A DNA stretch of 64,000 bases. Source: Macrococcoides equi. GTDB taxonomy: Bacteria; Bacillota; Bacilli; Staphylococcales; Staphylococcaceae. Below the pieces are notes generated by a model. The model saw only the letters and a program-made list of their open reading frames with translations. It was not told the origin of the DNA and searched no databases. The translations under genes were made by a program, and so were the position numbers. The stretch is from NCBI RefSeq assembly GCF_047425865.1, contig NZ_CP179735.1; one strand, 5' to 3'. Positions 23,521-32,527 of this stretch are shown here, one piece after another. Positions within the stretch are counted from its first letter, which is position 1; every line of letters begins with the position of its first letter.

Positions 23521-24500
23521 TTTCTGTTTTTCTGTTTTTCGTTATTTTTTTGATGTATTTCTATCTTTTGTGGCGGGAGTAAGTCAAATGTTTTAAGAAA
23601 AGTCTCCACCTTTTGTTTGTAAGTGATAGGATTTACATTGAAACTGGCAGCGTGTCCTCCGTGTTCAGGATACCAGCGCATTTTAGGTCCTCGTTTTTTA
23701 TTATATAGGTCTACTGAATGAGTATAAGGTATAAAAGTATCGGGCTTAGAATGTATGAAAAGTATGGGTTGCTCGACATTTTCAATCACATCAATCGGTG
23801 AGATTTGTTTTAAAGAGAAATGGGTCCTGATTTTTAACATTTGATTTAACGTTGAAAGTACGAACCCACTTCCTATAACGGACTTTTGCTCAATAATTTG
23901 GGTGAGCAGTTTGGAGAAACTGGAAAATGAACAATCTGCAACATAAAACGCCGCTTCATTGGCAAGTTCACCAGCATAAAGTAATGTTGTAGCTGCTCCC
24001 ATTGATTCTCCGTGAACGCCAAACGTAATATCGTAACCATATTGTTCTTTTAGGAAGGTGATCACAGATTCCAAGTCAATCTTTTCATAATAACCGTATG
24101 TACTATGATTGCCACCACTTTGGCCGTGTCTACGATGGTCAAAGATGATGCCATTAAAACCTAAATCTTTAAACATATTCAGATATTTTATGCTGGTAAT
24201 CTTATTCTCGGTAACACCATGACAGAATATCATCCAGTGCTTATGGTCATAGGGTTTTACGACAGTAGCACTTAAATGATATCCGTTACGTGACGAGATT
24301 GTTACATCTTTTGGATTTTGCGCCTGAAATGCTTCTTCATCTAAACGCTTAGCTTTAATCTCACGTCTTCTGATGACTTCAACATCACGCAGTTTAAAAT
24401 TGAGGACATAGTTTGATGCTACCAGTCCTACAATACTTGAAGTGAGTCCTGAAATTAAAGATGCGCCAAGTAGAGCTCTATTGAATGCTTTTTTACTCAT
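23511..24500 (-). CDS. Alpha/beta hydrolase, membrane-anchored
   Basis: 329 residues. A hydrophobic segment (about 9-35) precedes the alpha/beta-hydrolase domain: FCHGVTENK (oxyanion region, about 94), DHRRHGQSGGNHSTYG (about 120), nucleophile elbow GVHGESMGAAT (about 165), Asp in HSKPDTFIPY and His in EHGGHAASF. The C-terminal tail is lysine-rich because it reads through the terminator. Its start overlaps the stop of the aldo/keto reductase by 4 nt, an operon signature. It resembles YqkD-type proteins of unknown substrate. Confidence 0.85.
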   Translation of the reverse strand: MSKKAFNRALLGASLISGLTSSIVGLVASNYVLNFKLRDVEVIRRREIKAKRLDEEAFQAQNPKDVTISSRNGYHLSATVVKPYDHKHWMIFCHGVTENKITSIKYLNMFKDLGFNGIIFDHRRHGQSGGNHSTYGYYEKIDLESVITFLKEQYGYDITFGVHGESMGAATTLLYAGELANEAAFYVADCSFSSFSKLLTQIIEQKSVIGSGFVLSTLNQMLKIRTHFSLKQISPIDVIENVEQPILFIHSKPDTFIPYTHSVDLYNKKRGPKMRWYPEHGGHAASFNVNPITYKQKVETFLKTFDLLPPQKIEIHQKNNEKQKNRKKK

Positions 24501-25414
24501 ACTAAATGGTCCTCGTAATGTAAGGAGTCAAATAATGATTTAATTTGAGACATTTGATGATTAGATAAAGGGTGTTTTTGGTTGCGTTCATAAATATCAA
24601 AGTTCTTTTCTAACTGGTCAACAGAAGATGCGCCATTTACAATCGAAGCAACTGGATGCTCCTGTAAATATTGATAGACTGCTTCATGTAGAGGTGCTAT
24701 GCGATTCGCTTGGCTCAGACTATCTTGAATTTTTTCGTAAGATAATCCAAGTGTTCCCTTATTAAATTTTTTATCTAAAACGTTTTGATAGTGTTCTGTC
24801 ATAAGGCCTTTCATTAAAGGACCACGTGCCAGCATCTTTACATTTTTCGATGTGATATCACTTGCGAGGTCAACCGGTCGATTGTCTAAAAAATTAAATT
24901 GCATCATGATTGTATCTATATTACTATGCTTTAAATAATAATCAATGACATTTGGTCTAATAGAACTGATACCATAAGCCCTAATTAGGCCTTCTTTTTT
25001 TAGTGCTTCAAATGTTTCGATAGTTTCATCTTTATTATCTTCAATTGTCCCTCCGTGAAGCATATATAAATCAAGATAATCAGTTTCAAGACGCTTTAAG
25101 CTTTCGTGGATACTTTGTTTGATATGTTCTTTTGAGGGATCCCATTCAACATCATCATTTAACATATTAAATTTATTACCTACTTTTGAAGCTAAAGTAA
25201 TTTTGTCTCGTTTTTTTGAATTTTTAATAAAATGACCGATGTTCTTTTCGTTTTGACCTTTTTGATAAAGATCAGCTGTATCTATATATGTTATTCCTAA
25301 ATCGACAGCACGGTCCAGAATGTATTGGCTGTCAAGTGTATCTTGAGGGAGATTCATTGCCCCAAAACCTAACTGAGACAATTTTATCCCACTTTTAGTA
25401 GTATTCGTTTTCAT
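24497..25414 (-). CDS. Aldo/keto reductase
   Basis: 305 residues, a TIM-barrel oxidoreductase using NADPH. Motifs are LGFGAMNLP, the catalytic Asp and Tyr in ITYIDTADLYQKGQNEKNIG (about 38-57), Lys in KITLASKVG (about 72), and His in LYMLHG (about 113). ATG 25414 is preceded by GGAGG at ideal spacing; the upstream ATG at 25453 has none. It is coupled to the downstream hydrolase by a 4-nt overlap. Substrate unknown. Confidence 0.9.
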   Translation of the reverse strand: MKTNTTKSGIKLSQLGFGAMNLPQDTLDSQYILDRAVDLGITYIDTADLYQKGQNEKNIGHFIKNSKKRDKITLASKVGNKFNMLNDDVEWDPSKEHIKQSIHESLKRLETDYLDLYMLHGGTIEDNKDETIETFEALKKEGLIRAYGISSIRPNVIDYYLKHSNIDTIMMQFNFLDNRPVDLASDITSKNVKMLARGPLMKGLMTEHYQNVLDKKFNKGTLGLSYEKIQDSLSQANRIAPLHEAVYQYLQEHPVASIVNGASSVDQLEKNFDIYERNQKHPLSNHQMSQIKSLFDSLHYEDHLV

Positions 25415-25477
25415 GATAATCCTCCAATCGCTATAATAGTTATAGTTTAACATGTTAAAAATAAGGAGTGTATCAAT

Positions 25478-26023
25478 ATGGATTTTACAGAGAAGACGAT
25501 AAGTAAAGATTTAATAATGAAAGGTAAGGTATTAACAGTAGAGCGTCACCGTGTAACATTACCGAATGGTAAAGAAAGTTTAAGAGAAGTGGTGAAACAT
25601 CCGGGTGCTGTTGCAATCATTGCAATCAAAGATGATAAAATTCTACTTGTTGAGCAATATCGTAAAGCATTAGAAGATACATTGATTGAAATTCCAGCCG
25701 GTAAGGTTGAGGCAGGAGAAGATAGAAGAAATACTGCATTACGTGAACTGGAAGAGGAGACGGGGTATACATCAAAAGAGATGGAACTTATCAATGAATT
25801 TTATGTTTCACCGGGATTTTGTAATGAATTTATCTCTTTATTTAAAGCCGGAGACCTTATAGAATCAAATAATCTAGTAGCAGATGATGATGAATTTGTT
25901 GAAAAACATTGGTTATCATTTGATGAAGCAGATCAGTGGATTAAAGAAGGAAAAATTATTGATGCGAAAACGATAATAGCCATACAATCTCTAATGATAA
26001 ATATTCAAAATAGCAGATTATAA
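25478..26023 (+). CDS. nudF: ADP-ribose pyrophosphatase (Nudix)
   Basis: 181 residues. The Nudix box is GKVEAGEDRRNTALRELEEE with TGY next (about 75-97), giving the full G-x5-E-x7-R-E-x2-E-E-x-G pattern. The upstream strand VVKHPGAVAIIAI and LIEIPAGK agree with the NudF/YqkG group that hydrolyses ADP-ribose to AMP and ribose-5-phosphate. AAGGAGTG precedes ATG 25478. It sits just upstream of fur, as in staphylococci and bacilli. Confidence 0.93.
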   Translation: MDFTEKTISKDLIMKGKVLTVERHRVTLPNGKESLREVVKHPGAVAIIAIKDDKILLVEQYRKALEDTLIEIPAGKVEAGEDRRNTALRELEEETGYTSKEMELINEFYVSPGFCNEFISLFKAGDLIESNNLVADDDEFVEKHWLSFDEADQWIKEGKIIDAKTIIAIQSLMINIQNSRL

Positions 26024-26113
26024 TTATTCTAAAATAGATATAATTTTTCTTGCTTTAATATGCATTTACTGATATTTTATATATATCAATCGTAACCTTT
26101 AGGAGTGTTTGTG

Positions 26114-26593
26114 ATGCAGGAACGTATAAATAGAATCAAGGAGCAATTACATGACGCTTCTTACAAATTAACCCCTCAAAGGGAAGCGACAGTGACAGTA
26201 TTATTAGAAAATGAAGCAGACCATTTAAGTGCGGAAGACGTTTTCTTAAAAGTTAAGGAACGCGCCCCGGAAATTGGGCTAGCAACTGTATACAGAACTC
26301 TGGAATTACTTGCTGAACTAAAAATCGTTGATAAAATAAATTTTGGAGATGGTGTTGCCCGATTTGACCTGAGAAAAGAGGGTGCGAAGCATTTCCATCA
26401 TCATCTCGTTTGTATGAGTTGTGGCGCTGTTGATGAAATTGAGGAAGATTTATTGGATGAAGTTGAAAAAAAAGTTGAAGCTGAATATCATTTTCTAATT
26501 ATGGATCATCGTTTAACATTTCATGGTATATGTAAAAATTGTCAGGAAAAAGGGATTAAACCAGAAACGCTTGATAAGAAAATAACGGAATAA
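26114..26593 (+). CDS. fur: Ferric uptake regulator Fur
   Basis: 159 residues. The winged-helix part reads YKLTPQREATVTVLLENE and GLATVYRTLELLAEL (recognition helix). The metal region is AKHFHHHLVCMSCGAVDEIE with HHH and C-x2-C, plus CKNCQEKG near the end for the structural zinc. Sequence match to staphylococcal Fur is very close. TTTAGGAG precedes ATG 26114 at 9 nt; the GTG at 26105 abuts the SD. I saw no convincing Fur box in its own promoter. A terminator separates it from xerD. Confidence 0.96.
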   Translation: MQERINRIKEQLHDASYKLTPQREATVTVLLENEADHLSAEDVFLKVKERAPEIGLATVYRTLELLAELKIVDKINFGDGVARFDLRKEGAKHFHHHLVCMSCGAVDEIEEDLLDEVEKKVEAEYHFLIMDHRLTFHGICKNCQEKGIKPETLDKKITE

Positions 26594-26604
26594 ACAATAT
26601 CACT

Positions 26605-26635
26605 ACCGAGACGAAAATTTCGTCTCGGTTTTTTT
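26605..26635 (+). terminator. fur terminator
   Basis: ACCGAGACG pairs with CGTCTCGGT around an AAAATTT centre, followed by a run of T. Strong GC-rich stem. Confidence 0.9.
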
Positions 26636-26689
26636 GAATTTTTAGTTGATTATATTTATATTATGGTAAACTAATTGAGAGGTGTTTAA

Positions 26690-27577
26690 ATGCAAATAAT
26701 TATAGATGAATATTTACATTTTATTATGATTGAAAAGGGATTAAGTCAAAATACTATTGCTGCTTATCGACGCGATTTAAATCATTATCAGACGTTTTTG
26801 AAAAAAGAAAAGATAGGAAATATCGATAATATAGACCGTTTTACCATTACATTGTTTTTAGGATATTTAAAAGATCAGGGGAAATCTGCCAAGACGTTGG
26901 CGAGAGTATCTGCAACTATACGTGGTTTCCATCAATTTGCGCTACGTGAAAAATATGCTGTTAAAGATCCGACTGTGGTGTTGGAAGCTCCAAAATATGA
27001 GCGTAATTTACCTGATATTTTATCGATTGATGAAGTAGATAAATTTTTATCGACACCTGATATTTCAAAAATTACAGGGAAACGTGATCAGGTTATGCTG
27101 GAATTACTATATGCCACTGGCATGAGGGTTTCAGAATTAATCAATTTAAATGTTGACGATGTGAACACAGTGATGGGCTTCGTCAGAGTGTTTGGTAAAG
27201 GTAGTAAAGAGCGTATAATTCCAATTGGAGATAATATGATTCAACTTCTTGATAACTATATCAATACAACACGCTATAAAATGCTAAAGAAAGAAGTAAC
27301 GGATAGTTTATTTCTAAATTTTCACGGTAAAAGATTAACCCGTCAAGGGTTCTGGAAGATAATGCGTCAAATTAAATTAGATGCCGGAATTAATAAAAAG
27401 CTGACACCACATACGTTAAGACATTCATTTGCCACACATTTGCTTGAAAATGGTGCAGATTTACGAGCTGTGCAGGAAATGCTTGGACACGCTGATATTT
27501 CAACTACACAACTTTACACACATATTAGTAAAAAACAGATAAGAGAAGTTTATAAAAATACGCATCCGCGTGCTTAA
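26690..27577 (+). CDS. xerD: Site-specific tyrosine recombinase XerD
   Basis: 295 residues. It resolves chromosome dimers at dif together with XerC. The N-terminal SAM-like domain is IEKGLSQNTIAAYRRDL. The catalytic residues are Arg in ATGMRVSELI (about 148), Lys in FGKGSKER, the His and Arg in HTLRHSFATHL (about 244), the second His in MLGHADISTTQLYTH, and the Tyr nucleophile (about 279). GAGAGGTG precedes ATG 26690. Position after fur is the conserved one. Confidence 0.97.
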   Translation: MQIIIDEYLHFIMIEKGLSQNTIAAYRRDLNHYQTFLKKEKIGNIDNIDRFTITLFLGYLKDQGKSAKTLARVSATIRGFHQFALREKYAVKDPTVVLEAPKYERNLPDILSIDEVDKFLSTPDISKITGKRDQVMLELLYATGMRVSELINLNVDDVNTVMGFVRVFGKGSKERIIPIGDNMIQLLDNYINTTRYKMLKKEVTDSLFLNFHGKRLTRQGFWKIMRQIKLDAGINKKLTPHTLRHSFATHLLENGADLRAVQEMLGHADISTTQLYTHISKKQIREVYKNTHPRA

Positions 27578-27587
27578 AGGAGAATTT

Positions 27588-27794
27588 ATGAGTAATCAAA
27601 GAAAAATACAGAGAAATAAAGAAAGAACAGATCGTGTAAAAAATCAGAAGATTGCTGCAGTGCAAGATAATACAGAGCAGAATCTAACTGAAAGCTCTGA
27701 TGAAAAATCAAATAAGAACAACTGGATTTTATTTGGTTTTATCGGTGTGATGTGTCTTATTTGGGGTATTTTTTACTGGATATTTATTGTATAA
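27588..27794 (+). CDS. Small tail-anchored membrane protein
   Basis: 68 residues. The N-terminus is lysine/arginine-rich, the middle acidic and polar, and one hydrophobic helix (about 47-66) ends the protein at FYWIFIV. TAAAGGAG precedes ATG 27588, 10 nt after the xerD stop, so it is probably cotranscribed with xerD. Its 3' end overlaps the end of the convergent DUF309 gene by 66 bp. Conserved small proteins at this spot have no assigned role that I know. Confidence 0.65.
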   Translation: MSNQRKIQRNKERTDRVKNQKIAAVQDNTEQNLTESSDEKSNKNNWILFGFIGVMCLIWGIFYWIFIV

Positions 27795-28238
27795 GGCATC
27801 TAGTCTTGCCTGAATCACATCAGTTCTGTCACGCATTTTATGTTTATCTATGATTCCTTTATCAGGCATTATTAGTTGATTTTCAATATGATGATATTTA
27901 AGCGGCAGAACAATAGATGTATACTTTTGGGATTGCTGCAAGATATCAATTTGAGTAATTAACTGATTTACATCTATATAATCAGATAGAAATGCGCGAT
28001 TTACTAATAATAATTTTTTAGTTTTTGTAAAAAGCGTTATTGCACCACGTGTATTATTTCTTCTTAAATGATACATCGCAGTTGCGAGCATGATGAGTGC
28101 AACTTCAGGATCATGTTTAGAAAATACTGGTTTACCTTTCCAGGCTTCCTCCATAATTTCATGACATTCGAAGTAGTCACGATGTTTGTGGAAATAAGTT
28201 AAGTAATCAATAAAAGCTTTATCAAAATATGTATGCAT
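27729..28238 (-). CDS. DUF309 domain protein
   Basis: 169 residues. The DUF309 signature is FIDYLTYFHKHRDYFECHEI followed by MEEAWKG (about 9-36), and ALIMLATAMYHLRRNN (about 48) completes the helical core. DUF309 proteins are small all-alpha proteins of unknown activity that commonly lie beside scpA. The last ~22 residues are basic, polar and read antisense through the membrane helix of the neighbouring gene. The divergent scpA starts about 30 bp upstream. Confidence 0.85.
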   Translation of the reverse strand: MHTYFDKAFIDYLTYFHKHRDYFECHEIMEEAWKGKPVFSKHDPEVALIMLATAMYHLRRNNTRGAITLFTKTKKLLLVNRAFLSDYIDVNQLITQIDILQQSQKYTSIVLPLKYHHIENQLIMPDKGIIDKHKMRDRTDVIQARLDALYNKYPVKNTPNKTHHTDKTK

Positions 28239-28268
28239 TCGAAATCACTCCAAAAGTAAGGTGAATAT

Positions 28269-28991
28269 ATGTACGAAGTAAAACTCGCTTCATTTGAAGG
28301 TCCGTTAGATTTGCTCCTTCATTTGATTCAAAAATATGAAATAGATATTTATGATATCTCGATGAAAGTTCTCACAGAACAATATATTAATTATATCAAA
28401 AGTGTTGATGATTTAGATATCAATCAGCATGGTGAATATCTGGTTATGGCAAGCGAACTTCTTAGAATAAAAAGTAAAACATTGCTTCCTGATGCACCTG
28501 TCGATGATGAAATCATTGAGGATCCACGTGAAGATTTAATGAGACAGCTCTTAGAATACCAAAACTATCGATTGTACGCCGATATATTAAAATCAAAAAA
28601 AGAAATGCATGAAAAACATTTTATTAAAAGAAGTAATGATTTAACACATTATGAAAACGTAGATCAAACACCACTTGCAATTGAATTAACAGATTTAATT
28701 GCAGCTTATCAAAAAGCCAAGCAACGCAGGAAGAAGATGAGTAATCATCAAGTAAGTATCGTTCGAGACACTTATTCGATGGAAGAAGCGTTATACAATG
28801 TGCGACAAGCATTAAGAGCGCATCATTTGGTTACCTTTGATGATTTTGTAACGTTCTCTGAAACTAAAACACAACTTGTGACGCTATTTTTAGCTATTTT
28901 AGAGCTAATTAAAAATAGAGAGATCAATGTAAGACAAGATCAAGCATTTGGTGAAATTCAAATCGAAAGAGGTGTTAATTATGGCGAATGA
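28269..28991 (+). CDS. scpA: Segregation and condensation protein A
   Basis: 240 residues, the kleisin subunit of the SMC-ScpAB condensin. The N-terminal signature is FEGPLDLLLHLIQKYEIDIY (about 8) with YLVMASELLRIKSKTLLP (about 60), which bind the SMC neck and ScpB. The C-terminal winged helix contains VTLFLAILELIKNREINVRQ. It ends 11 nt inside scpB, so the pair is translationally coupled. Confidence 0.96.
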   Translation: MYEVKLASFEGPLDLLLHLIQKYEIDIYDISMKVLTEQYINYIKSVDDLDINQHGEYLVMASELLRIKSKTLLPDAPVDDEIIEDPREDLMRQLLEYQNYRLYADILKSKKEMHEKHFIKRSNDLTHYENVDQTPLAIELTDLIAAYQKAKQRRKKMSNHQVSIVRDTYSMEEALYNVRQALRAHHLVTFDDFVTFSETKTQLVTLFLAILELIKNREINVRQDQAFGEIQIERGVNYGE

Positions 28992-29526
28992 TAAATTAAA
29001 TATTGTACTTGGATTATTATATGCTGTGGGAGATGAGGGCATAGAAATTGATCAGTTATGCGAAATTGTGGAACTTACTCCAAGTCAATTGGCAGATTCA
29101 ACCAGAGAATTTGACCACGAAATATTTGAAATTCAAAAATTAGGTGCAAAGTATTTTTTAATGACAAAAGAAATATTGAATCCATATTTAGAAGCATTGG
29201 TCAGCTCAACGAATGAAAAAAAATTAACACAAGCCTCGCTCGAAACCTTAGCGATTATCGCTTATAATCAACCTGTAACGCGCCAAGATATTGAAGTGAT
29301 GCGAGGTGTAAATAGCGATGGTCCCGTAAAGACCTTAATTGAACGTGGATTAGTTGTGAGCAAGGAAGTGTCTGGTGAACGTGCCAAGCAGCTTGAAACA
29401 ACTGAATTTTTCCTGATGACATTCGGTCTTAACTCTCTGGACGACTTGCCACGAGATGAGCAGATGTCAACAGATGCAAGCGAAATGGAACTATTTTTTA
29501 AAAATTTAACTGAAGAGGATGAATGA
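28981..29526 (+). CDS. scpB: Segregation and condensation protein B
   Basis: 181 residues with two winged-helix domains. The second contains LTQASLETLAIIAYNQPVTR, RQDIEVMRGVNSDGPVKTLI and FFLMTFGLNSLDDLP, all characteristic of ScpB. ATG 28981 follows AAAGAGGTG, which lies within scpA; the upstream in-frame start lacks an SD. It forms the SMC-ScpA-ScpB complex. rluB begins 3 nt after its stop. Confidence 0.95.
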   Translation: MANDKLNIVLGLLYAVGDEGIEIDQLCEIVELTPSQLADSTREFDHEIFEIQKLGAKYFLMTKEILNPYLEALVSSTNEKKLTQASLETLAIIAYNQPVTRQDIEVMRGVNSDGPVKTLIERGLVVSKEVSGERAKQLETTEFFLMTFGLNSLDDLPRDEQMSTDASEMELFFKNLTEEDE

Positions 29527-29529
29527 AAT

Positions 29530-30267
29530 ATGACAGAACAATTTGAAAGATTGCAAAAAGTAATTGCAAAAAGCGGTGTAACTTCTCGTCGTAAAGCAGA
29601 AGTATTAATTACAGAAGGTAAAGTAACGGTAAACGGGGAAACCGTGACTGAATTAGGCACAAAGGTCAGTCCTAAAGATCGCGTTGAAGTTGAAGGAATT
29701 CCTTTAGAGAATCCGGATAAAATTTATCTGCTTTTCCATAAGCCAACGGGTGTTATTACAAGTGTTTCTGATGATAAAGGTCGTAAAGTTGTAACAGACT
29801 TTTTCCCTCAACTAGACTTAAGAATTTTTCCTGTGGGTCGACTTGACTATGAAACAAGCGGCCTTCTGTTACTTACAAATGATGGAGATTTTGCGAATCA
29901 GATGACACATCCAAGATATAAGATGAAGAAAAAATATGTAGCTAAACTAAAAGGATTTTTACTTAGAGAACAAGTAAAAGAACTAGAACGCGGTATTATG
30001 CTTGAAGATGGAAAGACTGCGCCTGCTATCGTAAAAGTTAAATCACAAGATAAATTAAAAGATACAACACTTGTAGAAATTACGATACATGAGGGACGCA
30101 ATCGCCAGGTACGTAGAATGTTTGCACACTTTGGACATGAAGTTGTGAAGTTATCACGTATTGAATATGGTCCATTAACTCTGAAAGGATTAAATGCCGG
30201 AGATGCCCGTGAACTGACGCCACATGAGGTTAAAACTTTACGTAATATGAGTTTGAATAAATCATAA
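29530..30267 (+). CDS. rluB: 23S rRNA pseudouridine synthase B
   Basis: 245 residues. An S4 RNA-binding domain (RLQKVIAKSGVTSRRKAEVL) is followed by the RsuA/RluB/E/F-type catalytic domain, with the Asp in FPVGRLDYETSGLLLLTNDG (about 104) and EGRNRQVRRMFAHFGHEV (about 181). The predicted target is U2605 (E. coli numbering) of 23S rRNA. It is third in the scpA-scpB-rluB operon. In Staphylococcus the srrAB genes follow here; in this window resABC lie in between. Confidence 0.93.
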   Translation: MTEQFERLQKVIAKSGVTSRRKAEVLITEGKVTVNGETVTELGTKVSPKDRVEVEGIPLENPDKIYLLFHKPTGVITSVSDDKGRKVVTDFFPQLDLRIFPVGRLDYETSGLLLLTNDGDFANQMTHPRYKMKKKYVAKLKGFLLREQVKELERGIMLEDGKTAPAIVKVKSQDKLKDTTLVEITIHEGRNRQVRRMFAHFGHEVVKLSRIEYGPLTLKGLNAGDARELTPHEVKTLRNMSLNKS

Positions 30268-30347
30268 AATTCACATTCTTGCCACAGAATAAATAGATGT
30301 AAATGATATAATGTAATGTGACATTTTGAATTAAGAAGGGGTTTATT

Positions 30348-30878
30348 ATGGCAAAAAAGCAAAAAAATATTATTCAGTACATTGTGACTTTTCTCATATT
30401 ACTTGCCATTATATTTATTGTCTACGTATCAATAAATAAAGACGGCAAAAAAATTATTAAAGTGGGCGATGATGCTCCGGTGTTTGAACTGAAAACACTT
30501 GACGGAAAAACAGTAAACCTAAAAGATTACAAAGGCAAAGGTCTCGTGCTTAATTTCTGGGGGACATGGTGTCCTCCTTGTCTGGAAGAGATGCCTGATT
30601 TAAATAAGGCACACAACAAGTATAAAGATCAAGGTGTGGAAGTGCTGACGATTCATGTTAAGAACAGTCCGCAACAAATCAAACAATTCTTTAGTGCGCT
30701 CGATGAAAAGGTTACTTTACCGGTTGCATTGGATAATGGTGATGTTATGAAGGCTTATGACGCAAATGACCTGCCCAATACTTATATTATCGATAAGAAG
30801 GGCAAAATCGTTGTCCATCACAAAGGGCAGTTGTCTAAAGATGATATTCAGAAATATATGGAAATGGTGAAACCATAG
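30348..30878 (+). CDS. resA: Thiol-disulfide oxidoreductase ResA
   Basis: 176 residues. An N-terminal anchor (about 9-27) places the thioredoxin domain outside the membrane. The active site is GTWCPPCLEEMP, that is CPPC where Bacillus ResA has CEPC; the Glu three residues after the second Cys, important in ResA, is kept. ResA reduces the CxxCH cysteines of apocytochrome c before haem attachment. It is first in the resA-resB-resC-srrA-srrB cluster; its likely client QcrC is encoded 28 kb downstream. Confidence 0.92.
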   Translation: MAKKQKNIIQYIVTFLILLAIIFIVYVSINKDGKKIIKVGDDAPVFELKTLDGKTVNLKDYKGKGLVLNFWGTWCPPCLEEMPDLNKAHNKYKDQGVEVLTIHVKNSPQQIKQFFSALDEKVTLPVALDNGDVMKAYDANDLPNTYIIDKKGKIVVHHKGQLSKDDIQKYMEMVKP

Positions 30879-30892
30879 GGGAGGATATTGAG

Positions 30893-32527
30893 TTGGAACA
30901 AACAATAAAATGTCAGTGTGGACATGTTAATCCCCCGGGGACGCAATTGTGTCAAAACTGTGGTCGATTAATTAATGACGATTATGATAAGAAAAAAACG
31001 ACGGACGTCATGCGTTATGATGGCCAGGCTGTGCGAAGTAAAACTAAAAACAGAACACTGATGGATAAATTATGGATATTCTTCAGTTCTGTAAAGACAG
31101 GGGTATCATTACTTGTCTTCACTGTAATTGCTTCAGCAATTGGGACGATGTTTCCACAGGAATACTTTATTCCGGTAGGTGAAGACCCAGCAACATTCTA
31201 TAAAGAAAAATACGGCACAGTAGGTTACATGTATCATCTCCTTGGGTTTGATAACCTTTACACATCATGGTGGTATTTAATTCTCTTAGCACTTGTGGCT
31301 TTCTCGATTATTGCTGCGAGTATTGACCGAGGCGTTCCATTACATAAATCACTGAAGAAACAAACTGTTAAGAAGCATCCGACATTCTTTAGACGCCAGC
31401 GTTTAACATTGGATGTACCTGATGTAGTGGATCAATCACAACTCATTCAAAGTCTGAAACAAAAAAAATACAAAGTCAGAACAGACGGTTCTGCGATTTT
31501 AGCTGAGAAAGGTCGATTAAGTCGATACGGTCCCTACATAAACCATACAGGATTAATTATTTTGCTAGCTGGATCAATGCTAAGATTTATTCCAGCGTTT
31601 TATGTTGATGAATTTGTAGGTGTAACTGAAGGCGAGACAAAAAGCATTCCTGGTACAAATAATGCTTACTTTGTAAAAAACAACAAGTTTATATTTGAGC
31701 AGTATGATAAAGAGTCAATTTCAAATGTTAATGGTAAGTCTGCAGATGCAGGTATGAATAAAATTGCCAAAAACTACGAATCAAAAGTTACGATATTTGA
31801 AAATAAGATGGATCACAAAATAGTGGGTGCTGAACCTAAATTAGAAAAGTTAAAAGATGGTAGTGTACGAGTGAATCACCCTGTAACCATTGATCATTTT
31901 GCACTGTATCAAAATAGTTTCGATCAATCACAACTGAAGTCTATGATATTTAAGGTGATTGATAACAAAACTGGTGAGCAGATAGGTAAAACCTTTGAAG
32001 TTGAACTTGAAAACCCTGATAAGCAATACTCGATTTCAGATGCACTAAAGGTTAGTTTAAAAAACTATGCCCCTGACTTTAACGGTGTTGCTAAGAATGG
32101 TACTTTATTAACGCAATCACCAGTTCCGAATAATCCGGCGTTTGTTTTTGGTGTTGAGCATCAAAATAATTCTCCGGAATATAGTCTGCTAAAAATCCGT
32201 TCATCTCAGGATATTACTAAAAATAACAAATATGATGTTAAATTTGTAAGTGCTACAAATAAAACAACCACTTATTTAACCGTTAAAAAAGATTTAACAT
32301 TACCAGTACTATTTGTAGGATTTTCAATATTTTTATTAGGGCTAGCAGTTGGTTCATATATTAATCATCGTCGTATCTGGATTGATACGCAAAATGGATT
32401 CAAATTAGCTGCACATACCAATAAAAACTATTTTGGTTTATCTAGAGAAATTAACAGTGTTTTAAGCGAAAATCATTTGCCGAAAGTAAATGATAAATAT
32501 GCGGATACGGAGGAAGAAAATGAATAG
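30893..32527 (+). CDS. resB: Cytochrome c biogenesis protein ResB
   Basis: 544 residues. A zinc ribbon opens the protein (CQCGHVNPPGTQLCQNCG), as in Bacillus ResB. Then come membrane helices at about 66-90, 123-143, 218-236 and one near 465-485, with the large loop (about 237-463) outside. ResB with ResC forms the system II haem-export and cytochrome c ligation complex. The start is TTG 30893 after GGGAGGATA. It overlaps resC by 8 nt. Confidence 0.93.
   Translation: MEQTIKCQCGHVNPPGTQLCQNCGRLINDDYDKKKTTDVMRYDGQAVRSKTKNRTLMDKLWIFFSSVKTGVSLLVFTVIASAIGTMFPQEYFIPVGEDPATFYKEKYGTVGYMYHLLGFDNLYTSWWYLILLALVAFSIIAASIDRGVPLHKSLKKQTVKKHPTFFRRQRLTLDVPDVVDQSQLIQSLKQKKYKVRTDGSAILAEKGRLSRYGPYINHTGLIILLAGSMLRFIPAFYVDEFVGVTEGETKSIPGTNNAYFVKNNKFIFEQYDKESISNVNGKSADAGMNKIAKNYESKVTIFENKMDHKIVGAEPKLEKLKDGSVRVNHPVTIDHFALYQNSFDQSQLKSMIFKVIDNKTGEQIGKTFEVELENPDKQYSISDALKVSLKNYAPDFNGVAKNGTLLTQSPVPNNPAFVFGVEHQNNSPEYSLLKIRSSQDITKNNKYDVKFVSATNKTTTYLTVKKDLTLPVLFVGFSIFLLGLAVGSYINHRRIWIDTQNGFKLAAHTNKNYFGLSREINSVLSENHLPKVNDKYADTEEENE

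Noticed and set aside
27588..27794. Dismissing the small gene as an antisense shadow of the DUF309 gene
   Set aside because: It has a good SD, starts 10 nt after xerD and encodes a plausible anchored protein, so it was kept as a gene.
29268..30362. Long minus-strand open frames across scpB and rluB
   Set aside because: They lie fully inside strongly supported genes on the other strand, have no SD and no recognisable protein pattern.
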